Assembly (NCBI RefSeq): GCF_036013975.1
Contig: NZ_CP107904.1
Span: forward strand, 4,341,001 to 4,405,000
DNA length: 64,000 nt
Direction: 5' to 3'
Source: Kitasatospora sp. NBC_00458
Lineage (GTDB): Bacteria > Actinomycetota > Actinomycetes > Streptomycetales > Streptomycetaceae
The notes under the pieces are model-generated. The model was given only the letters and a program-made list of their open reading frames with translations. It did no database searches and was not told the origin of the DNA. This document shows positions 52,001 through 59,393 of this stretch, in pieces (position 1 is the stretch's first letter; every line of letters starts with the position of its first letter). A program made the position numbers and the translations under genes.

Positions 52001-52608
52001 CCGGCGAGTTCCAGGCTGCCCTCGGAGGCGGACCCGGCCGCCCCGTCCGCCGTGCCGTCCGCGCCGGCGGGGGCGAGCACGTTGCCGTCGACCGTCCAGC
52101 CGGGCCAGTCGGTGCGGTTGACCAGGGTGGGTCCGCTCGGCGTTCCGCCGGTGAGGGTCAGCCGGGTCGCGGTGCTGGTGCTGCCGGATTTCCCGGTGGC
52201 GATTCCGGCCAGTCCGCTGAGGTGCAGCCGGGGATTCCGGACGGCCCGGGAGAATGCCAGCCGGAGCGTTCCGACGGTCCGCCAGGAACCGTCCGCCTGC
52301 GGACGGTTCTCGGAGATCCGGAAGGTCTGCGCGGGATCTCCGGGCCGGACTCCGTCCGTGTAGAGCGCGGCGGAGCGGCCGCCGCCCCTGCGGTCCGCCA
52401 ATTCGCCGGGTTCGGCGGTCACGGCCGTCCCGGGCGAGGCGGAGAGGTCCAGTTGGACGGAGAGTCCGGAGGGCAGCACCGCGCGGTGCTCGCCCGACCA
52501 GGCGCCGGGCGACTGCTGGGCGGCCGAGGGCGGCGGGTTCCAGCCGATCAGCAGCCCGGCCGCGAGGACCACGGCGGCGCCGGCCGCGGCCGGGAACTGT
52601 CGCCTCAT
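49063..52608 (-). CDS. large stalked surface protein with GEVED-like and Ig-like repeats
   Basis: A 1,181-residue exported protein. A signal peptide (residues 1-30) is followed by an adhesin-like region with a GEVED-type segment (YYRLAVPVAV, ATLAGWVDFDRNGRFDPVERV) and three bacterial Ig-like repeats (about residues 490-760; each with a GGWSC or GGWTC core, DGGWSCLPVENLADGRHSL). Residues about 775-1130 are a Pro/Ser/Thr/Ala stalk that includes long TPTAT and SPSPS runs. The end has one membrane helix (FAGVLLVLTGVALITRRV) and Arg-rich residues, but I see no LPxTG. AAGGAG precedes ATG 52608. Probably an adhesin-like surface fibre; its ligand is unknown. Confidence 0.85.
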   Translation of the reverse strand: MRRQFPAAAGAAVVLAAGLLIGWNPPPSAAQQSPGAWSGEHRAVLPSGLSVQLDLSASPGTAVTAEPGELADRRGGGRSAALYTDGVRPGDPAQTFRISENRPQADGSWRTVGTLRLAFSRAVRNPRLHLSGLAGIATGKSGSTSTATRLTLTGGTPSGPTLVNRTDWPGWTVDGNVLAPAGADGTADGAAGSASEGSLELAGTFTSAVFRVEQRSTARAGSTTAPLPLTLASTVTLDEGVGTAPQRYGNASHLVTDLFLGSDATQAARDARRPVRVFQQPDAGRAGGPAGAPAGEPAGEQPADRAGEPLVRTEHGEDGRSVWSSPPPPQLQPGRGEYQGADPAVGYPTEAGIGHYYRLAVPVAVGDASATLAGWVDFDRNGRFDPVERVQTEVAAGGRSATLEWTVPGNAASGDTWARLRIGRDAAQLVAAGGFADSGQVSDQRIRLTVGASRPEIAEPVDGTATADTRPRISGEGAVAGATVEIREGDTAVCRSKVARGGGWSCRPDTALSGGAHSLTPVETTAGGLVLRGEPVRITVKTAPPAAPDLTLPEFTNDPGLQLTGTGEPGSTVTITDRPAGAPAADAAELCGTAVRPDGGWSCLPVENLADGRHSLTPAAADLAGNRTAGRTVTLIVDTVSPDRPVLTEPAAGETVRAARPRLAGKAEPGTRVIVTARSGSEASTERIVACGATAAIDGGWTCTANRDLPDGDQWLVVTATDQAGNGTAGDAVAVRVEAAAVQPPTVPVPTAVPTPTATPTATAVPTAAVPTVTATPTVTGTPTVTATATATATPTATAASTATAVPTTAVPTAVPTQAPVPGAEVSAPASPSAAPSTGAVSVPAPAAPTAATPSAGAPSPVAPTTGAPSAPAPSTVSPPTVSPSAVPSSPAPSSGPAAPAAPTPGVPSPSAPAPSGPTGTPTAPTPSPSPSPVVPTSAASPGASSAPTAEPVFDSVPPGLLPIVVPPVTGGGVGPVASPSAHPVTASPSVTSVPGAAGAAGTAGAAGTAKASPTAGPSPTASPSRSSVPSPSAVPSQSHSPSPSPSHSPSHTQSPSQGSSPVPSSSPSPIPSVTPAPTAAASAPETASAPAAGVAEARGAGQVSAEADASTGAGRALAAPPAREQQQQPPAGPGASSSAVSDRQRSDGWRGAFAGVLLVLTGVALITRRVLARGPGARRR

Positions 52609-52919
52609 CCGGCTCTCCTTCGGTATCGGCTGCCGGCATCGCCGTGATCACCGGGCAGTCTGGACACAAGATCTGACAAAACGGAATCACGATCCTGGGC
52701 CGGTCATACTGCGACACCTGCACCATTGGCCGTATGACACCCGATTGGCGGCCCTCCGACCGGCAGGACGGGATGTACCCGAAAGGGCTGTATTTCATCC
52801 ATTAGGCGGCGTATCGCGGGGAATACCGACGAATCCAGCCGGCGGTCACGGCGCAGTATCTGACCATTCATCGGACAACTCTGTTCGAATTACCGGCACG
52901 CTCAGTAGAGTCGGGGCCC
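52609..52919. other. 311-bp divergent gap between stalk protein and globin genes
   Basis: No gene is seen. The gap is less GC-rich than the coding DNA and must hold the two divergent promoters. TAGAGT at 52906-52911 ends 8 nt before the globin GTG, which lacks a ribosome site, so that transcript may be leaderless. I found no clear NsrR-type or other known operator by eye. Confidence 0.5.
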
Positions 52920-53336
52920 GTGACCATCAACCCCGTTCTCATCAAGAGCAGTTTCGCGGTCGTCGAACCGCACGGCGTCGTCGTCGCCGAGTACTTCTAC
53001 CAGCACCTGTTCGAACACAGCCCCGGGGTCCGCGGGCTCTTCGCCGAGCACATCGACGAGCAGCGGGACCGGCTCTGGGCGGCGCTCGGCGTGGTGGTCG
53101 CCCACCTGGAGGAGACCGACACCCTGGTCGGCGTCCTCCGCGACCTCGGCGCCCGGCACGCCCGCTACGGGGCGCTCGTCGAGCACTTCCCCGCCGTCGG
53201 CGCCAGCCTGCTCGCCACCCTGGCGCACTTCGCCGGGGAGGCCTGGACCGAGGAGACCGAGGCGTCCTGGACCGCGGTCTACGGCGTGATCACCGACACC
53301 ATGGGCCAGGCGCTCACCACCGCGCAGAACGCCTAG
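52920..53336 (+). CDS. single-domain globin (Vitreoscilla type)
   Basis: A 138-residue haem protein that should bind oxygen or nitric oxide in the cytoplasm. Key residues line up with bacterial haemoglobin: Tyr27 (B10, in EYFYQHLFEHSPGVRGLF), Gln48 (E7, in HIDEQRDRL) and proximal His89 (F8, in EHFPAVGASLL). It is 12 bp upstream of a flavohemoglobin whose globin half is its close paralogue, so the pair probably arose by duplication. The GTG start has no ribosome site and may be leaderless. Confidence 0.9.
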   Translation: MTINPVLIKSSFAVVEPHGVVVAEYFYQHLFEHSPGVRGLFAEHIDEQRDRLWAALGVVVAHLEETDTLVGVLRDLGARHARYGALVEHFPAVGASLLATLAHFAGEAWTEETEASWTAVYGVITDTMGQALTTAQNA

Positions 53337-53347
53337 GGCGCGCCGCG

Positions 53348-54568
53348 GTGCCCTTCGACCCCGCGGTCATCCGCGCCAGCTTCGCCGTCGTCGAGCGCCG
53401 CGCCGACCACATGGCCAAGTACTTCTACGCCCACCTCTTCGCCCACAACCCGGGCGTGCGGGCACTCTTCCCCCGGGAGATGGCCGAACAACGGGACCGG
53501 CTCTTCGCCGCGCTCACCCAGATCGTCCTCCGGCTGGAGGAGCCCGAGCAGCTCACCGGGTACCTCCGGGCGCTCGGGCGCGACCACCGCAAGTTCCAGG
53601 CCGCGCCCGAGCACTACCCCGCCGTCGGGGCCAGCCTGATCGCCGCCCTGCGGCACTTCTCCGGACACTCCTGGACACCCGGGATCGAGAAGGCCTGGAC
53701 CGAGGCCTACACCGTGATCGCCCAGACGATGGCCGGGGCCGCCGCCGAGACCCGCCCCGAGGCCCCCGCCTGGTGGGAGGCCGAGGTGGGGGCCCGCCGG
53801 CGGGCCGCCCCCGACATCGTCGTGCTGACCCTGGTGCCGATGCGCCCGTACCCCTTCGTCCCCGGTCAGTACCTCACGCTCAGCAGCCCCCGGCTGCCAC
53901 GGGTCTGGCGCCCCTACTCGATCGCCAACGCACCGCGCTCCGACGGCACCCTGGACGTGCACGTCCGCCGGGTGCCCGGCGGCCTGCTCAGCACCGCCCT
54001 GGTCGAGGACGCGATGCCCGGCGAACTGCTGCGGCTCGGTCCTCCGCTCGGCGACGCCGTGCTCGACCCGGACTCGCGCCGCCCCCTGCTCGCGGTGGCC
54101 GGCGGCACCGGCTGGGGCCAGGTCCGGGCGCTGCTGGAACAGCTCGCCGCCGGCCCGGCCGAGCGCGACGTCACCGTGCTGCTGGCCGCCCGCTCGGAGG
54201 CCGAGCAGTACGACCTGCCCGCGGTGGAGCGGCTGCTCGCCCGGTACGGCCGGCTGCGGGTGTTCCCGACCTCGCCCGCGCGGGGCCACGGCCGGGGGCA
54301 CGACCGGTGGCACGAGGACGCCGCCGCCCCGGTCCGCGACGCGCTCACCCGGCACGGCCACTGGTCGGGCTGGGACGTCCACCTCAGCGGGCCGCCGGGC
54401 CTCGCCCCCGCGCTGGCCGCGCTGCTCACCGACCTGGGCGCCGACCCGGACCTGATCCGGTACGACCCGGCACCGGTGACCTTCAACCGGGCCAGACCGC
54501 TGACCTCCTCGGAGTGGTTCCTGGACCGGCGCGACGTCCCCTGGATCAACCGGACCGAGCTGGGATGA
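53348..54568 (+). CDS. flavohemoglobin-type globin-reductase fusion
   Basis: A 406-residue protein combining a globin (residues 1-135; YFYAHLFAHNPGVRALF, MAEQRDRLF, EHYPAVGASL) with an FAD/NAD(P) reductase (FVPGQYLTLSS, RPYSIANAP for FAD, AVAGGTGWGQVRALL for NAD). Such proteins oxidise nitric oxide to nitrate or reduce peroxides. The reductase half has GTGWGQ where many have GVGxTP, and an unusual His/Arg-rich loop (RGHGRGHDRWHED). GTG 53348 lies 12 bp after the stand-alone globin, so the two are one transcript and could divide oxygen or NO binding from electron supply. Confidence 0.9.
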   Translation: MPFDPAVIRASFAVVERRADHMAKYFYAHLFAHNPGVRALFPREMAEQRDRLFAALTQIVLRLEEPEQLTGYLRALGRDHRKFQAAPEHYPAVGASLIAALRHFSGHSWTPGIEKAWTEAYTVIAQTMAGAAAETRPEAPAWWEAEVGARRRAAPDIVVLTLVPMRPYPFVPGQYLTLSSPRLPRVWRPYSIANAPRSDGTLDVHVRRVPGGLLSTALVEDAMPGELLRLGPPLGDAVLDPDSRRPLLAVAGGTGWGQVRALLEQLAAGPAERDVTVLLAARSEAEQYDLPAVERLLARYGRLRVFPTSPARGHGRGHDRWHEDAAAPVRDALTRHGHWSGWDVHLSGPPGLAPALAALLTDLGADPDLIRYDPAPVTFNRARPLTSSEWFLDRRDVPWINRTELG

Positions 54569-54597
54569 CCGCCGCCCCGGCCCGGCGGCGGAACGCC

Positions 54598-54628
54598 AGG
54601 AGCCCCCGGCCGATGGCCGGGGGCTCCT
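54598..54628. terminator. bidirectional hairpin between flavohemoglobin and tRNA-Arg genes
   Basis: Perfect 14-bp stem (54598-54611 with 54615-54628), loop GAT. It ends the globin operon on the plus strand and the tRNA-Arg unit on the minus strand. Confidence 0.88.
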
Positions 54629-54631
54629 CAC

Positions 54632-54707
54632 TGGTGCGCTCAGCAGGATTCGAACCTGCAACCTCTTGATCCGTAGTCAAGTGCTCTATCCGTTGAGCTA
54701 TGAGCGC
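54632..54707 (-). tRNA. tRNA-Arg (anticodon ACG), CCA encoded, copy 2
   Basis: Acceptor GCGCTCA pairs with TGAGCGC; discriminator A and an encoded CCA follow. Anticodon stem CTTGA/TCAAG holds ACG, later deaminated to ICG by TadA. The sequence is identical to the copy at 54739-54814, 31 bp away. Confidence 0.97.
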
Positions 54708-54738
54708 AAGTACCGGGCGGACCCGGTCTTGCGGGGTT

Positions 54739-54814
54739 TGGTGCGCTCAGCAGGATTCGAACCTGCAACCTCTTGATCCGTAGTCAAGTGCTCTATCCGT
54801 TGAGCTATGAGCGC
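54739..54814 (-). tRNA. tRNA-Arg (anticodon ACG), CCA encoded, copy 1
   Basis: Same cloverleaf and sequence as the downstream copy at 54632-54707. It lies first in the transcript, so both are likely one precursor cut by RNases P and Z. Confidence 0.97.
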
Positions 54815-55084
54815 TCGCCCTGGTGAACGTGCCAGCGGGGCGTTGCGGGGACAACATTACATGACCTGTGACGCGGGGCGAAATCGATTGATCCGGGCGC
54901 CGGACGCGCGGCCGGCCCCCGGCGCTTCCGCGCAGCACCCCCGGCACCCGGGAGCCCCACCGGCAGCCCCGCGGGCGACCCCGCCGTGAGACGCCCAGGG
55001 ACGGCCGGGGGAACGGCCGGCAACCGTCCGGGGAATCCGCTCCGGGAAACCCGGAACGGCCGGAACCGGGCCCGGAGACGCGAA
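54815..55084. other. gap with tRNA-Arg promoter region, no gene seen
   Basis: On the minus strand a TGTAAT about 40 bp upstream of the tRNA-Arg unit (near 54858) could be its -10 box. The rest is a GC-rich stretch without a believable gene. Confidence 0.4.
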
Positions 55085-55116
55085 GAGCCCCGCCGACGTG
55101 ACCGTCGACGGGGCTC
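55085..55116 (-). terminator. terminator hairpin of tRNA-Ser(GCT)
   Basis: A 14-bp stem with one mismatch (55085-55098 with 55103-55116) and a 4-nt loop, 7 nt beyond the 3' end of the tRNA. Confidence 0.75.
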
Positions 55117-55123
55117 CCGGCTG

Positions 55124-55214
55124 CGGAGGCTGAGGGATTTGAACCCTCGATCAGGAATAACCCCGAAACCGCATTAGCAGTGCGGCGCCATAGACCGGAC
55201 TAGGCGAAGCCTCC
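55124..55214 (-). tRNA. tRNA-Ser (anticodon GCT)
   Basis: Acceptor GGAGGCT pairs with AGCCTCC, then discriminator G; CCA is not encoded. Anticodon stem CCGCA/TGCGG encloses GCT. The 91-nt length and long variable arm are typical of serine. It reads AGC and AGU codons. Confidence 0.95.
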
Positions 55215-55393
55215 TCCACATGGAGCAAGCCCGCGTGCGCGGACCCGTTCCTTGTGCCTGTGATGATGCCACAACCCGGGGGCCCGGCACCAACCGCCGA
55301 CAACGTTACTAGGCGGGTCGTCCCCGCCGCAAAGAAGAATGAGATACTGCCTTCTCCGGAGAGAGCTGCCCTGAGCCGAGGAGACCTGTCGAC

Positions 55394-58300
55394 GTGAGCA
55401 GCAGGCCGATCCGAGGCGCTGCTCGCCTCGCCGCCATACTCGACGCCCTGCCTGACGCATTGCTGCTGGTGAACAGCAACGGCACGGTCGTCGACGCCAA
55501 CAACGCGGCCGTGCACGCGCTCCAGACGCCCGGCACCTCGTTGGTCGGGATGGGAGTGCTGGACCTCCTGCCCGAGTTCGACCCGAGCCGGATCCCCGGT
55601 TCCATGCGGCCCGCCGCCCGCGAGGACGACGCCCTCGACCGGCCGGTGCGGATGACCGCGCGCCGCACCGACGGCAGCACCTTCCCGGTCGAGGTCTCGG
55701 GCAACGACTTCGACGACGACGGCAGCGGCGGCAGCGACGGCCGGGGCTACGCGCTCTCCCCGCTCGCGCCCTACGACCCGTACCGCGAGGGCTCCCGCTC
55801 CTCCGACCTGCTCCTGCTGCTGGTCCGCGACCTGTCCAGCCGGCTCGGCGTCGAGGCGGAGCTGCGCCGGCAGCACAAGCAGACCGAGATGATCCTGCGG
55901 GCCGCCGCCGAGGGCGTGCTCGGCGTCGACCTCGAAGGCCGCTGCGTCCTGGTCAACCCGGCCGCCGCGCACATCCTGGAGTACCGGGCCAGCGAGCTGG
56001 GCGGGCGCGAGCTGCACCCGCTGATCCAGCACTCCCGGGCCGACGGCACCCCGCTGGCGCTGGAGGAGTCCGCACTCCTGGACACCCTGACCTCCGGCCG
56101 CAAGCACCGGGTGCGCGGCACCGTGCTCTGGCGCAAGGACGGCCGGCCGGTCACCGTCGACCTCACCACCGCCCCCGTCCGGGACGGCGACCAGCTGGTC
56201 GGCGCGGTGATGACCTTCACCGACCGCAGCCGCGAGCTGGCCCTGGTCGCCCGCAACGAGCACCTCACCGCCGTTCTGGAGAGCGAGCTGGGCGGTGCGC
56301 TGACGGCGCTGCACCGGCGGATCGACGCGCTCGCCGCCGACCCGGCCGGACAGCTCTGGCCGGAGGCGAACTGGACCCTGCGCCGGCTGGCCGACGAGTG
56401 CCGCCGGTTCGGCAAGCTGATCGACGGCGTGCTCGCCCACCAGCGTTCCGAGGCCGGCGAGTGGGCCCACGCCTCCGGTGCCGCGGGCGGCGGCCCCCTG
56501 GGCTCCGACGGCCCCGGCTCCGCCGCCGAGGGCAAGGCGGAGGACAAGACCGGGAAGAAGGCCGCCGACCGGGTGCCGGTCGCCCTGGACAAGGTGGTCC
56601 GCCGCGCGGTCGAGCACGCGGGCGAACTGGTCGGGGCCGGCCGGGTGCGGTTCTCCGTGCACGCCGCCGCCGTCGAGGTCATCGCCGACGAGCAGCGGCT
56701 CGCGCAGGCGCTGGCCCACCTGGTCGCCGACGTCAGCGGCGTCGGGCTCTCGCTGGACGCCGACCCCGGCCACCCCTCCCCCGGCCTGGCCGGCCCCGGG
56801 CTCGACCCGGCCGGCGGCGCCGCCCTGCCCCCGGGCGGCGGGGAGGCTCCGATGGTGGTGCTCGCGGCCGCCCAGCGCGGCGAGGTCGCCCGGGTGGAGA
56901 TCCGCGGCCCCGGCCGCGGCGGCAGCCCCGTCCACCTGCCGATAGCCCGTGCGGTGGTCGAGCGGCACGGCGGCGTGCTCCAGCCCCACGAGCTGCCCGG
57001 ACGCGCCGGCACCACGTACGTCGTCGAGCTGCCGCTGGACCCGGCCGCGGCGAAGGCCGCCGCCGAGCGCGCGGGCGCCGAGGGCCGGTCCGACCGGCCC
57101 AAGGAGAGCGACAGCGCCGTCCTGCCGGACCTGCCCGGCATCCCGCAGCTGCCCACCGCGCGCGGCGAGGAGTCCGCCGCCGAGCCGGCGGCCGGAACAC
57201 CCGGTGCCGAACCGACGGCGGAAACCGGGGGCGGCGCCATCGCCCTGCCCGCCGGACCGTCCGGGCCCACCGACCCGGCCGGACCCGCCGGACCCGAGCG
57301 GGCCGCCGAGGGTGCCCCGGCCGAGGAGCCGCCCGCCGAACGGCGCGGACGCCGCGGCCGGCCCTCCGCCGAGGAGGCCCCGGCGGACCGGACCGCGGAC
57401 CAGTCGCCCCCCGGGCACGCCCCGGGACAGCCCGACCAGCCCTCCGAACGGCTCACCGAACGGCCCGCGGGCCAGGACGGCGCACCCGGCGACGCCCCGG
57501 GCGCTTCCGCCCCCGTCCCCTCCTCCGCCGCCGTCCCGGCCGACCAGTGGCCGAACGCCCCGGCACGCATCGAGCGGGCCGTCCCCGAGCAGTGGAACGG
57601 CACCGGGAACGACCCCGCGTACGGGCGGCAGGGCCTCGGCGGCCCGGCCGGCCCCGACAGCGACCCGTGGGGCAAGGACGACGGCCGCTCCGGCACGGCG
57701 TACGCGGTGCCGGTCGGCGCCGGCCGCTCCGACGAGCACACCGAGGGGCACGCCGAACGGCGCGGCGACGGCCGTGGGCCCGGCGGCGACACCGCTCCGC
57801 GCGGCCCGTTCGCCCTCGGCCCGGGCACCGGCGCGACCGGTGCCGACGGCCCGACCGGCGCCGACGGTGCGGCGACCGCGCCCGCCGGTCCCGGCCTGCC
57901 CGGTGCGCCCGGTGCGCCGGGCGGCCCGGAAGGCGAGGCCGGCCAGGAGCCCAAGCCGTCCGGGCGGCGCCGGGCGCTGCCGGGCGCCGAGGACTCCTCC
58001 GGCGGGTTCGCCCTGCCCGGCGTCACCGACACCCCCCTCTACCCGGGCCTGGAACACGCCCTGCCCGTCGGCCCCGCGCCCGTCCAGCCCGAACCGGCCG
58101 CCGCGCCCACCGGCCGGCGCCGCCGGCTGGCCGTCCCGCCCGGCCCCGGCGCCGAGACCGCCGGTGCACCGGACGCCGCCCCGGCCAACCCGTCCGCGCT
58201 GCCCGCGCTCCCCCCGGCTCCCCCTGCCGCCCCGGCCCCCGACGCCCAGCGGGAGGACGGCCCCCGCCCGGTCGGCACCGGACTCGGCGAGCTGACCCCG

Positions 58301-59230
58301 CCGCGCCCCCTCGGCGCGCCGGGCCTCCCCGCCCCCGGAGCCACCCCGGTCGGGCCCGTCGCCATCGCCCCCGACGCGCCCCAGCCCGCCGCGGAGAACC
58401 GGCCGGTCCCGCGCCCGATGGCCGAGCTGCCCGCCGCGCCGAGCTCCCGCGACGAGGCCGGCGGACACACGCCGATGCCCACCCCGGCCCCCGACGGCGG
58501 CCCGCGCCGCCTGCTGGTCTGGCCCGAGCCCGACCCCGCCACCCGGCAGGCGCTCCAGGAACGCGGCTACCACCCGGTGATCGTCCGCTCCCGTGAGGAG
58601 GTGGACGCCCAGGTCGCCGGATTCCCGGCCGCGCTCTTCGTCGACCCGCTGACCGGCCCGATCACCCGCACCGCGCTGCAGTCGCTGCGCACGGCGGCGC
58701 TCAACAGCCGCGTCCCGGTGCTGGTCACCGCCGGCCTCGGCCAGGCCACCCGGGACGCCGCGTACGGCGCCGACCCGGCCGTCCTGCTGCGCGCCCTCGC
58801 CCCGCGCGACGGCGAGAACCACGCCCCGCGCGTCCTGCTGGTCGAGGGCGACCCGGACATCGCCGCCGCCATGATCGGCAGCCTGGAGCGGCGCGGCATG
58901 CACGTCGAGCACGCGGTGGACGAGAACGACGCCGTCGCCCGGGCCAGCAGCGTGCAGCCCAACCTGGTGGTGATGGACCTGTTCCAGATCCGCCGCCGCC
59001 GGGTCGGCCTGCTCGACTGGCTGCGCGCCAACGACCGGCTGCACCGGACCCCGCTGGTCGTCTACACCTCGGTGGACCTCGACCCGCGCGAACTGCCCCG
59101 GCTGCGCACCGGCGAGACGGTGCTCTTCCTCGCCGAGCGCTCGACCGGCGCCGACGTCCAGTCCCGGATCGTCGACCTGCTCGGGCGGATCGGCACCATG
59201 GGCGAGGCGGGCGTCGCCGCCGCCGGCTGA
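55394..59230 (+). CDS. large PAS protein with degenerate histidine-kinase core and two receiver-like domains
   Basis: A 1,278-residue cytoplasmic protein. Two PAS domains (about residues 12-110 and 165-280: DALPDALLLVNSNGTVVDAN; ILRAAAEGVLGVDLEGRCVL) precede a kinase-like part. Its H-box aligns as VLESELGGAL, with Ser297 where the phospho-His should be. The ATPase half is reduced to ADEQRLAQALAHLVADVSG and VHLPIARAVVERHGG. A disordered Pro/Ala region of about 450 residues (570-1030) follows, then a receiver-like domain with Asp1084 (ALFVDPLTGP) and a second with RVLLVEGDPDIAAAMI and Asp1195 (VVMDLF), both lacking the usual Lys. GTG 55394 has GAGGAG upstream. Probably a scaffold or sensor without kinase activity. 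Confidence 0.8.
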   Translation: MSSRPIRGAARLAAILDALPDALLLVNSNGTVVDANNAAVHALQTPGTSLVGMGVLDLLPEFDPSRIPGSMRPAAREDDALDRPVRMTARRTDGSTFPVEVSGNDFDDDGSGGSDGRGYALSPLAPYDPYREGSRSSDLLLLLVRDLSSRLGVEAELRRQHKQTEMILRAAAEGVLGVDLEGRCVLVNPAAAHILEYRASELGGRELHPLIQHSRADGTPLALEESALLDTLTSGRKHRVRGTVLWRKDGRPVTVDLTTAPVRDGDQLVGAVMTFTDRSRELALVARNEHLTAVLESELGGALTALHRRIDALAADPAGQLWPEANWTLRRLADECRRFGKLIDGVLAHQRSEAGEWAHASGAAGGGPLGSDGPGSAAEGKAEDKTGKKAADRVPVALDKVVRRAVEHAGELVGAGRVRFSVHAAAVEVIADEQRLAQALAHLVADVSGVGLSLDADPGHPSPGLAGPGLDPAGGAALPPGGGEAPMVVLAAAQRGEVARVEIRGPGRGGSPVHLPIARAVVERHGGVLQPHELPGRAGTTYVVELPLDPAAAKAAAERAGAEGRSDRPKESDSAVLPDLPGIPQLPTARGEESAAEPAAGTPGAEPTAETGGGAIALPAGPSGPTDPAGPAGPERAAEGAPAEEPPAERRGRRGRPSAEEAPADRTADQSPPGHAPGQPDQPSERLTERPAGQDGAPGDAPGASAPVPSSAAVPADQWPNAPARIERAVPEQWNGTGNDPAYGRQGLGGPAGPDSDPWGKDDGRSGTAYAVPVGAGRSDEHTEGHAERRGDGRGPGGDTAPRGPFALGPGTGATGADGPTGADGAATAPAGPGLPGAPGAPGGPEGEAGQEPKPSGRRRALPGAEDSSGGFALPGVTDTPLYPGLEHALPVGPAPVQPEPAAAPTGRRRRLAVPPGPGAETAGAPDAAPANPSALPALPPAPPAAPAPDAQREDGPRPVGTGLGELTPPRPLGAPGLPAPGATPVGPVAIAPDAPQPAAENRPVPRPMAELPAAPSSRDEAGGHTPMPTPAPDGGPRRLLVWPEPDPATRQALQERGYHPVIVRSREEVDAQVAGFPAALFVDPLTGPITRTALQSLRTAALNSRVPVLVTAGLGQATRDAAYGADPAVLLRALAPRDGENHAPRVLLVEGDPDIAAAMIGSLERRGMHVEHAVDENDAVARASSVQPNLVVMDLFQIRRRRVGLLDWLRANDRLHRTPLVVYTSVDLDPRELPRLRTGETVLFLAERSTGADVQSRIVDLLGRIGTMGEAGVAAAG

Positions 59231-59248
59231 CCTGCCGAGCGGATCCCG

Positions 59249-59303
59249 CCCCTCGTGTCCGGCCCCTCGTGTCCGGCCTGTCGTGTCCGGCCCCTCGGGC
59301 CGG
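59249..59303. repeat. 14-bp tandem repeats just after the PAS-protein stop
   Basis: CCCCTCGTGTCCGG occurs at 59249 and 59263, and CCTGTCGTGTCCGG at 59277. A degenerate fourth copy reaches about 59303. They are in the 3' untranslated region ahead of the terminator hairpin. Confidence 0.9.
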
Positions 59304-59323
59304 TCGCAGGGCACTGCCGGGAA

Positions 59324-59367
59324 CGGCGAGGGCCGGCCGCCCCGGTCGGGGTGGCCGGCCCTCGCCG
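59324..59367. terminator. hairpin between converging PAS-protein and acyl-CoA ligase genes
   Basis: A 15-bp perfect stem (59324-59338 with 59353-59367), 14-nt loop, between the stops at 59230 and 59394. Confidence 0.8.
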
Positions 59368-59393
59368 GTCGGGTCGCCGCCCGCCGCTCCGGA

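Noticed and set aside
55394..59230. Functional hybrid histidine kinase
   Set aside because: The phospho-acceptor His and the standard N and G boxes are not visible, so I call it kinase-like only.
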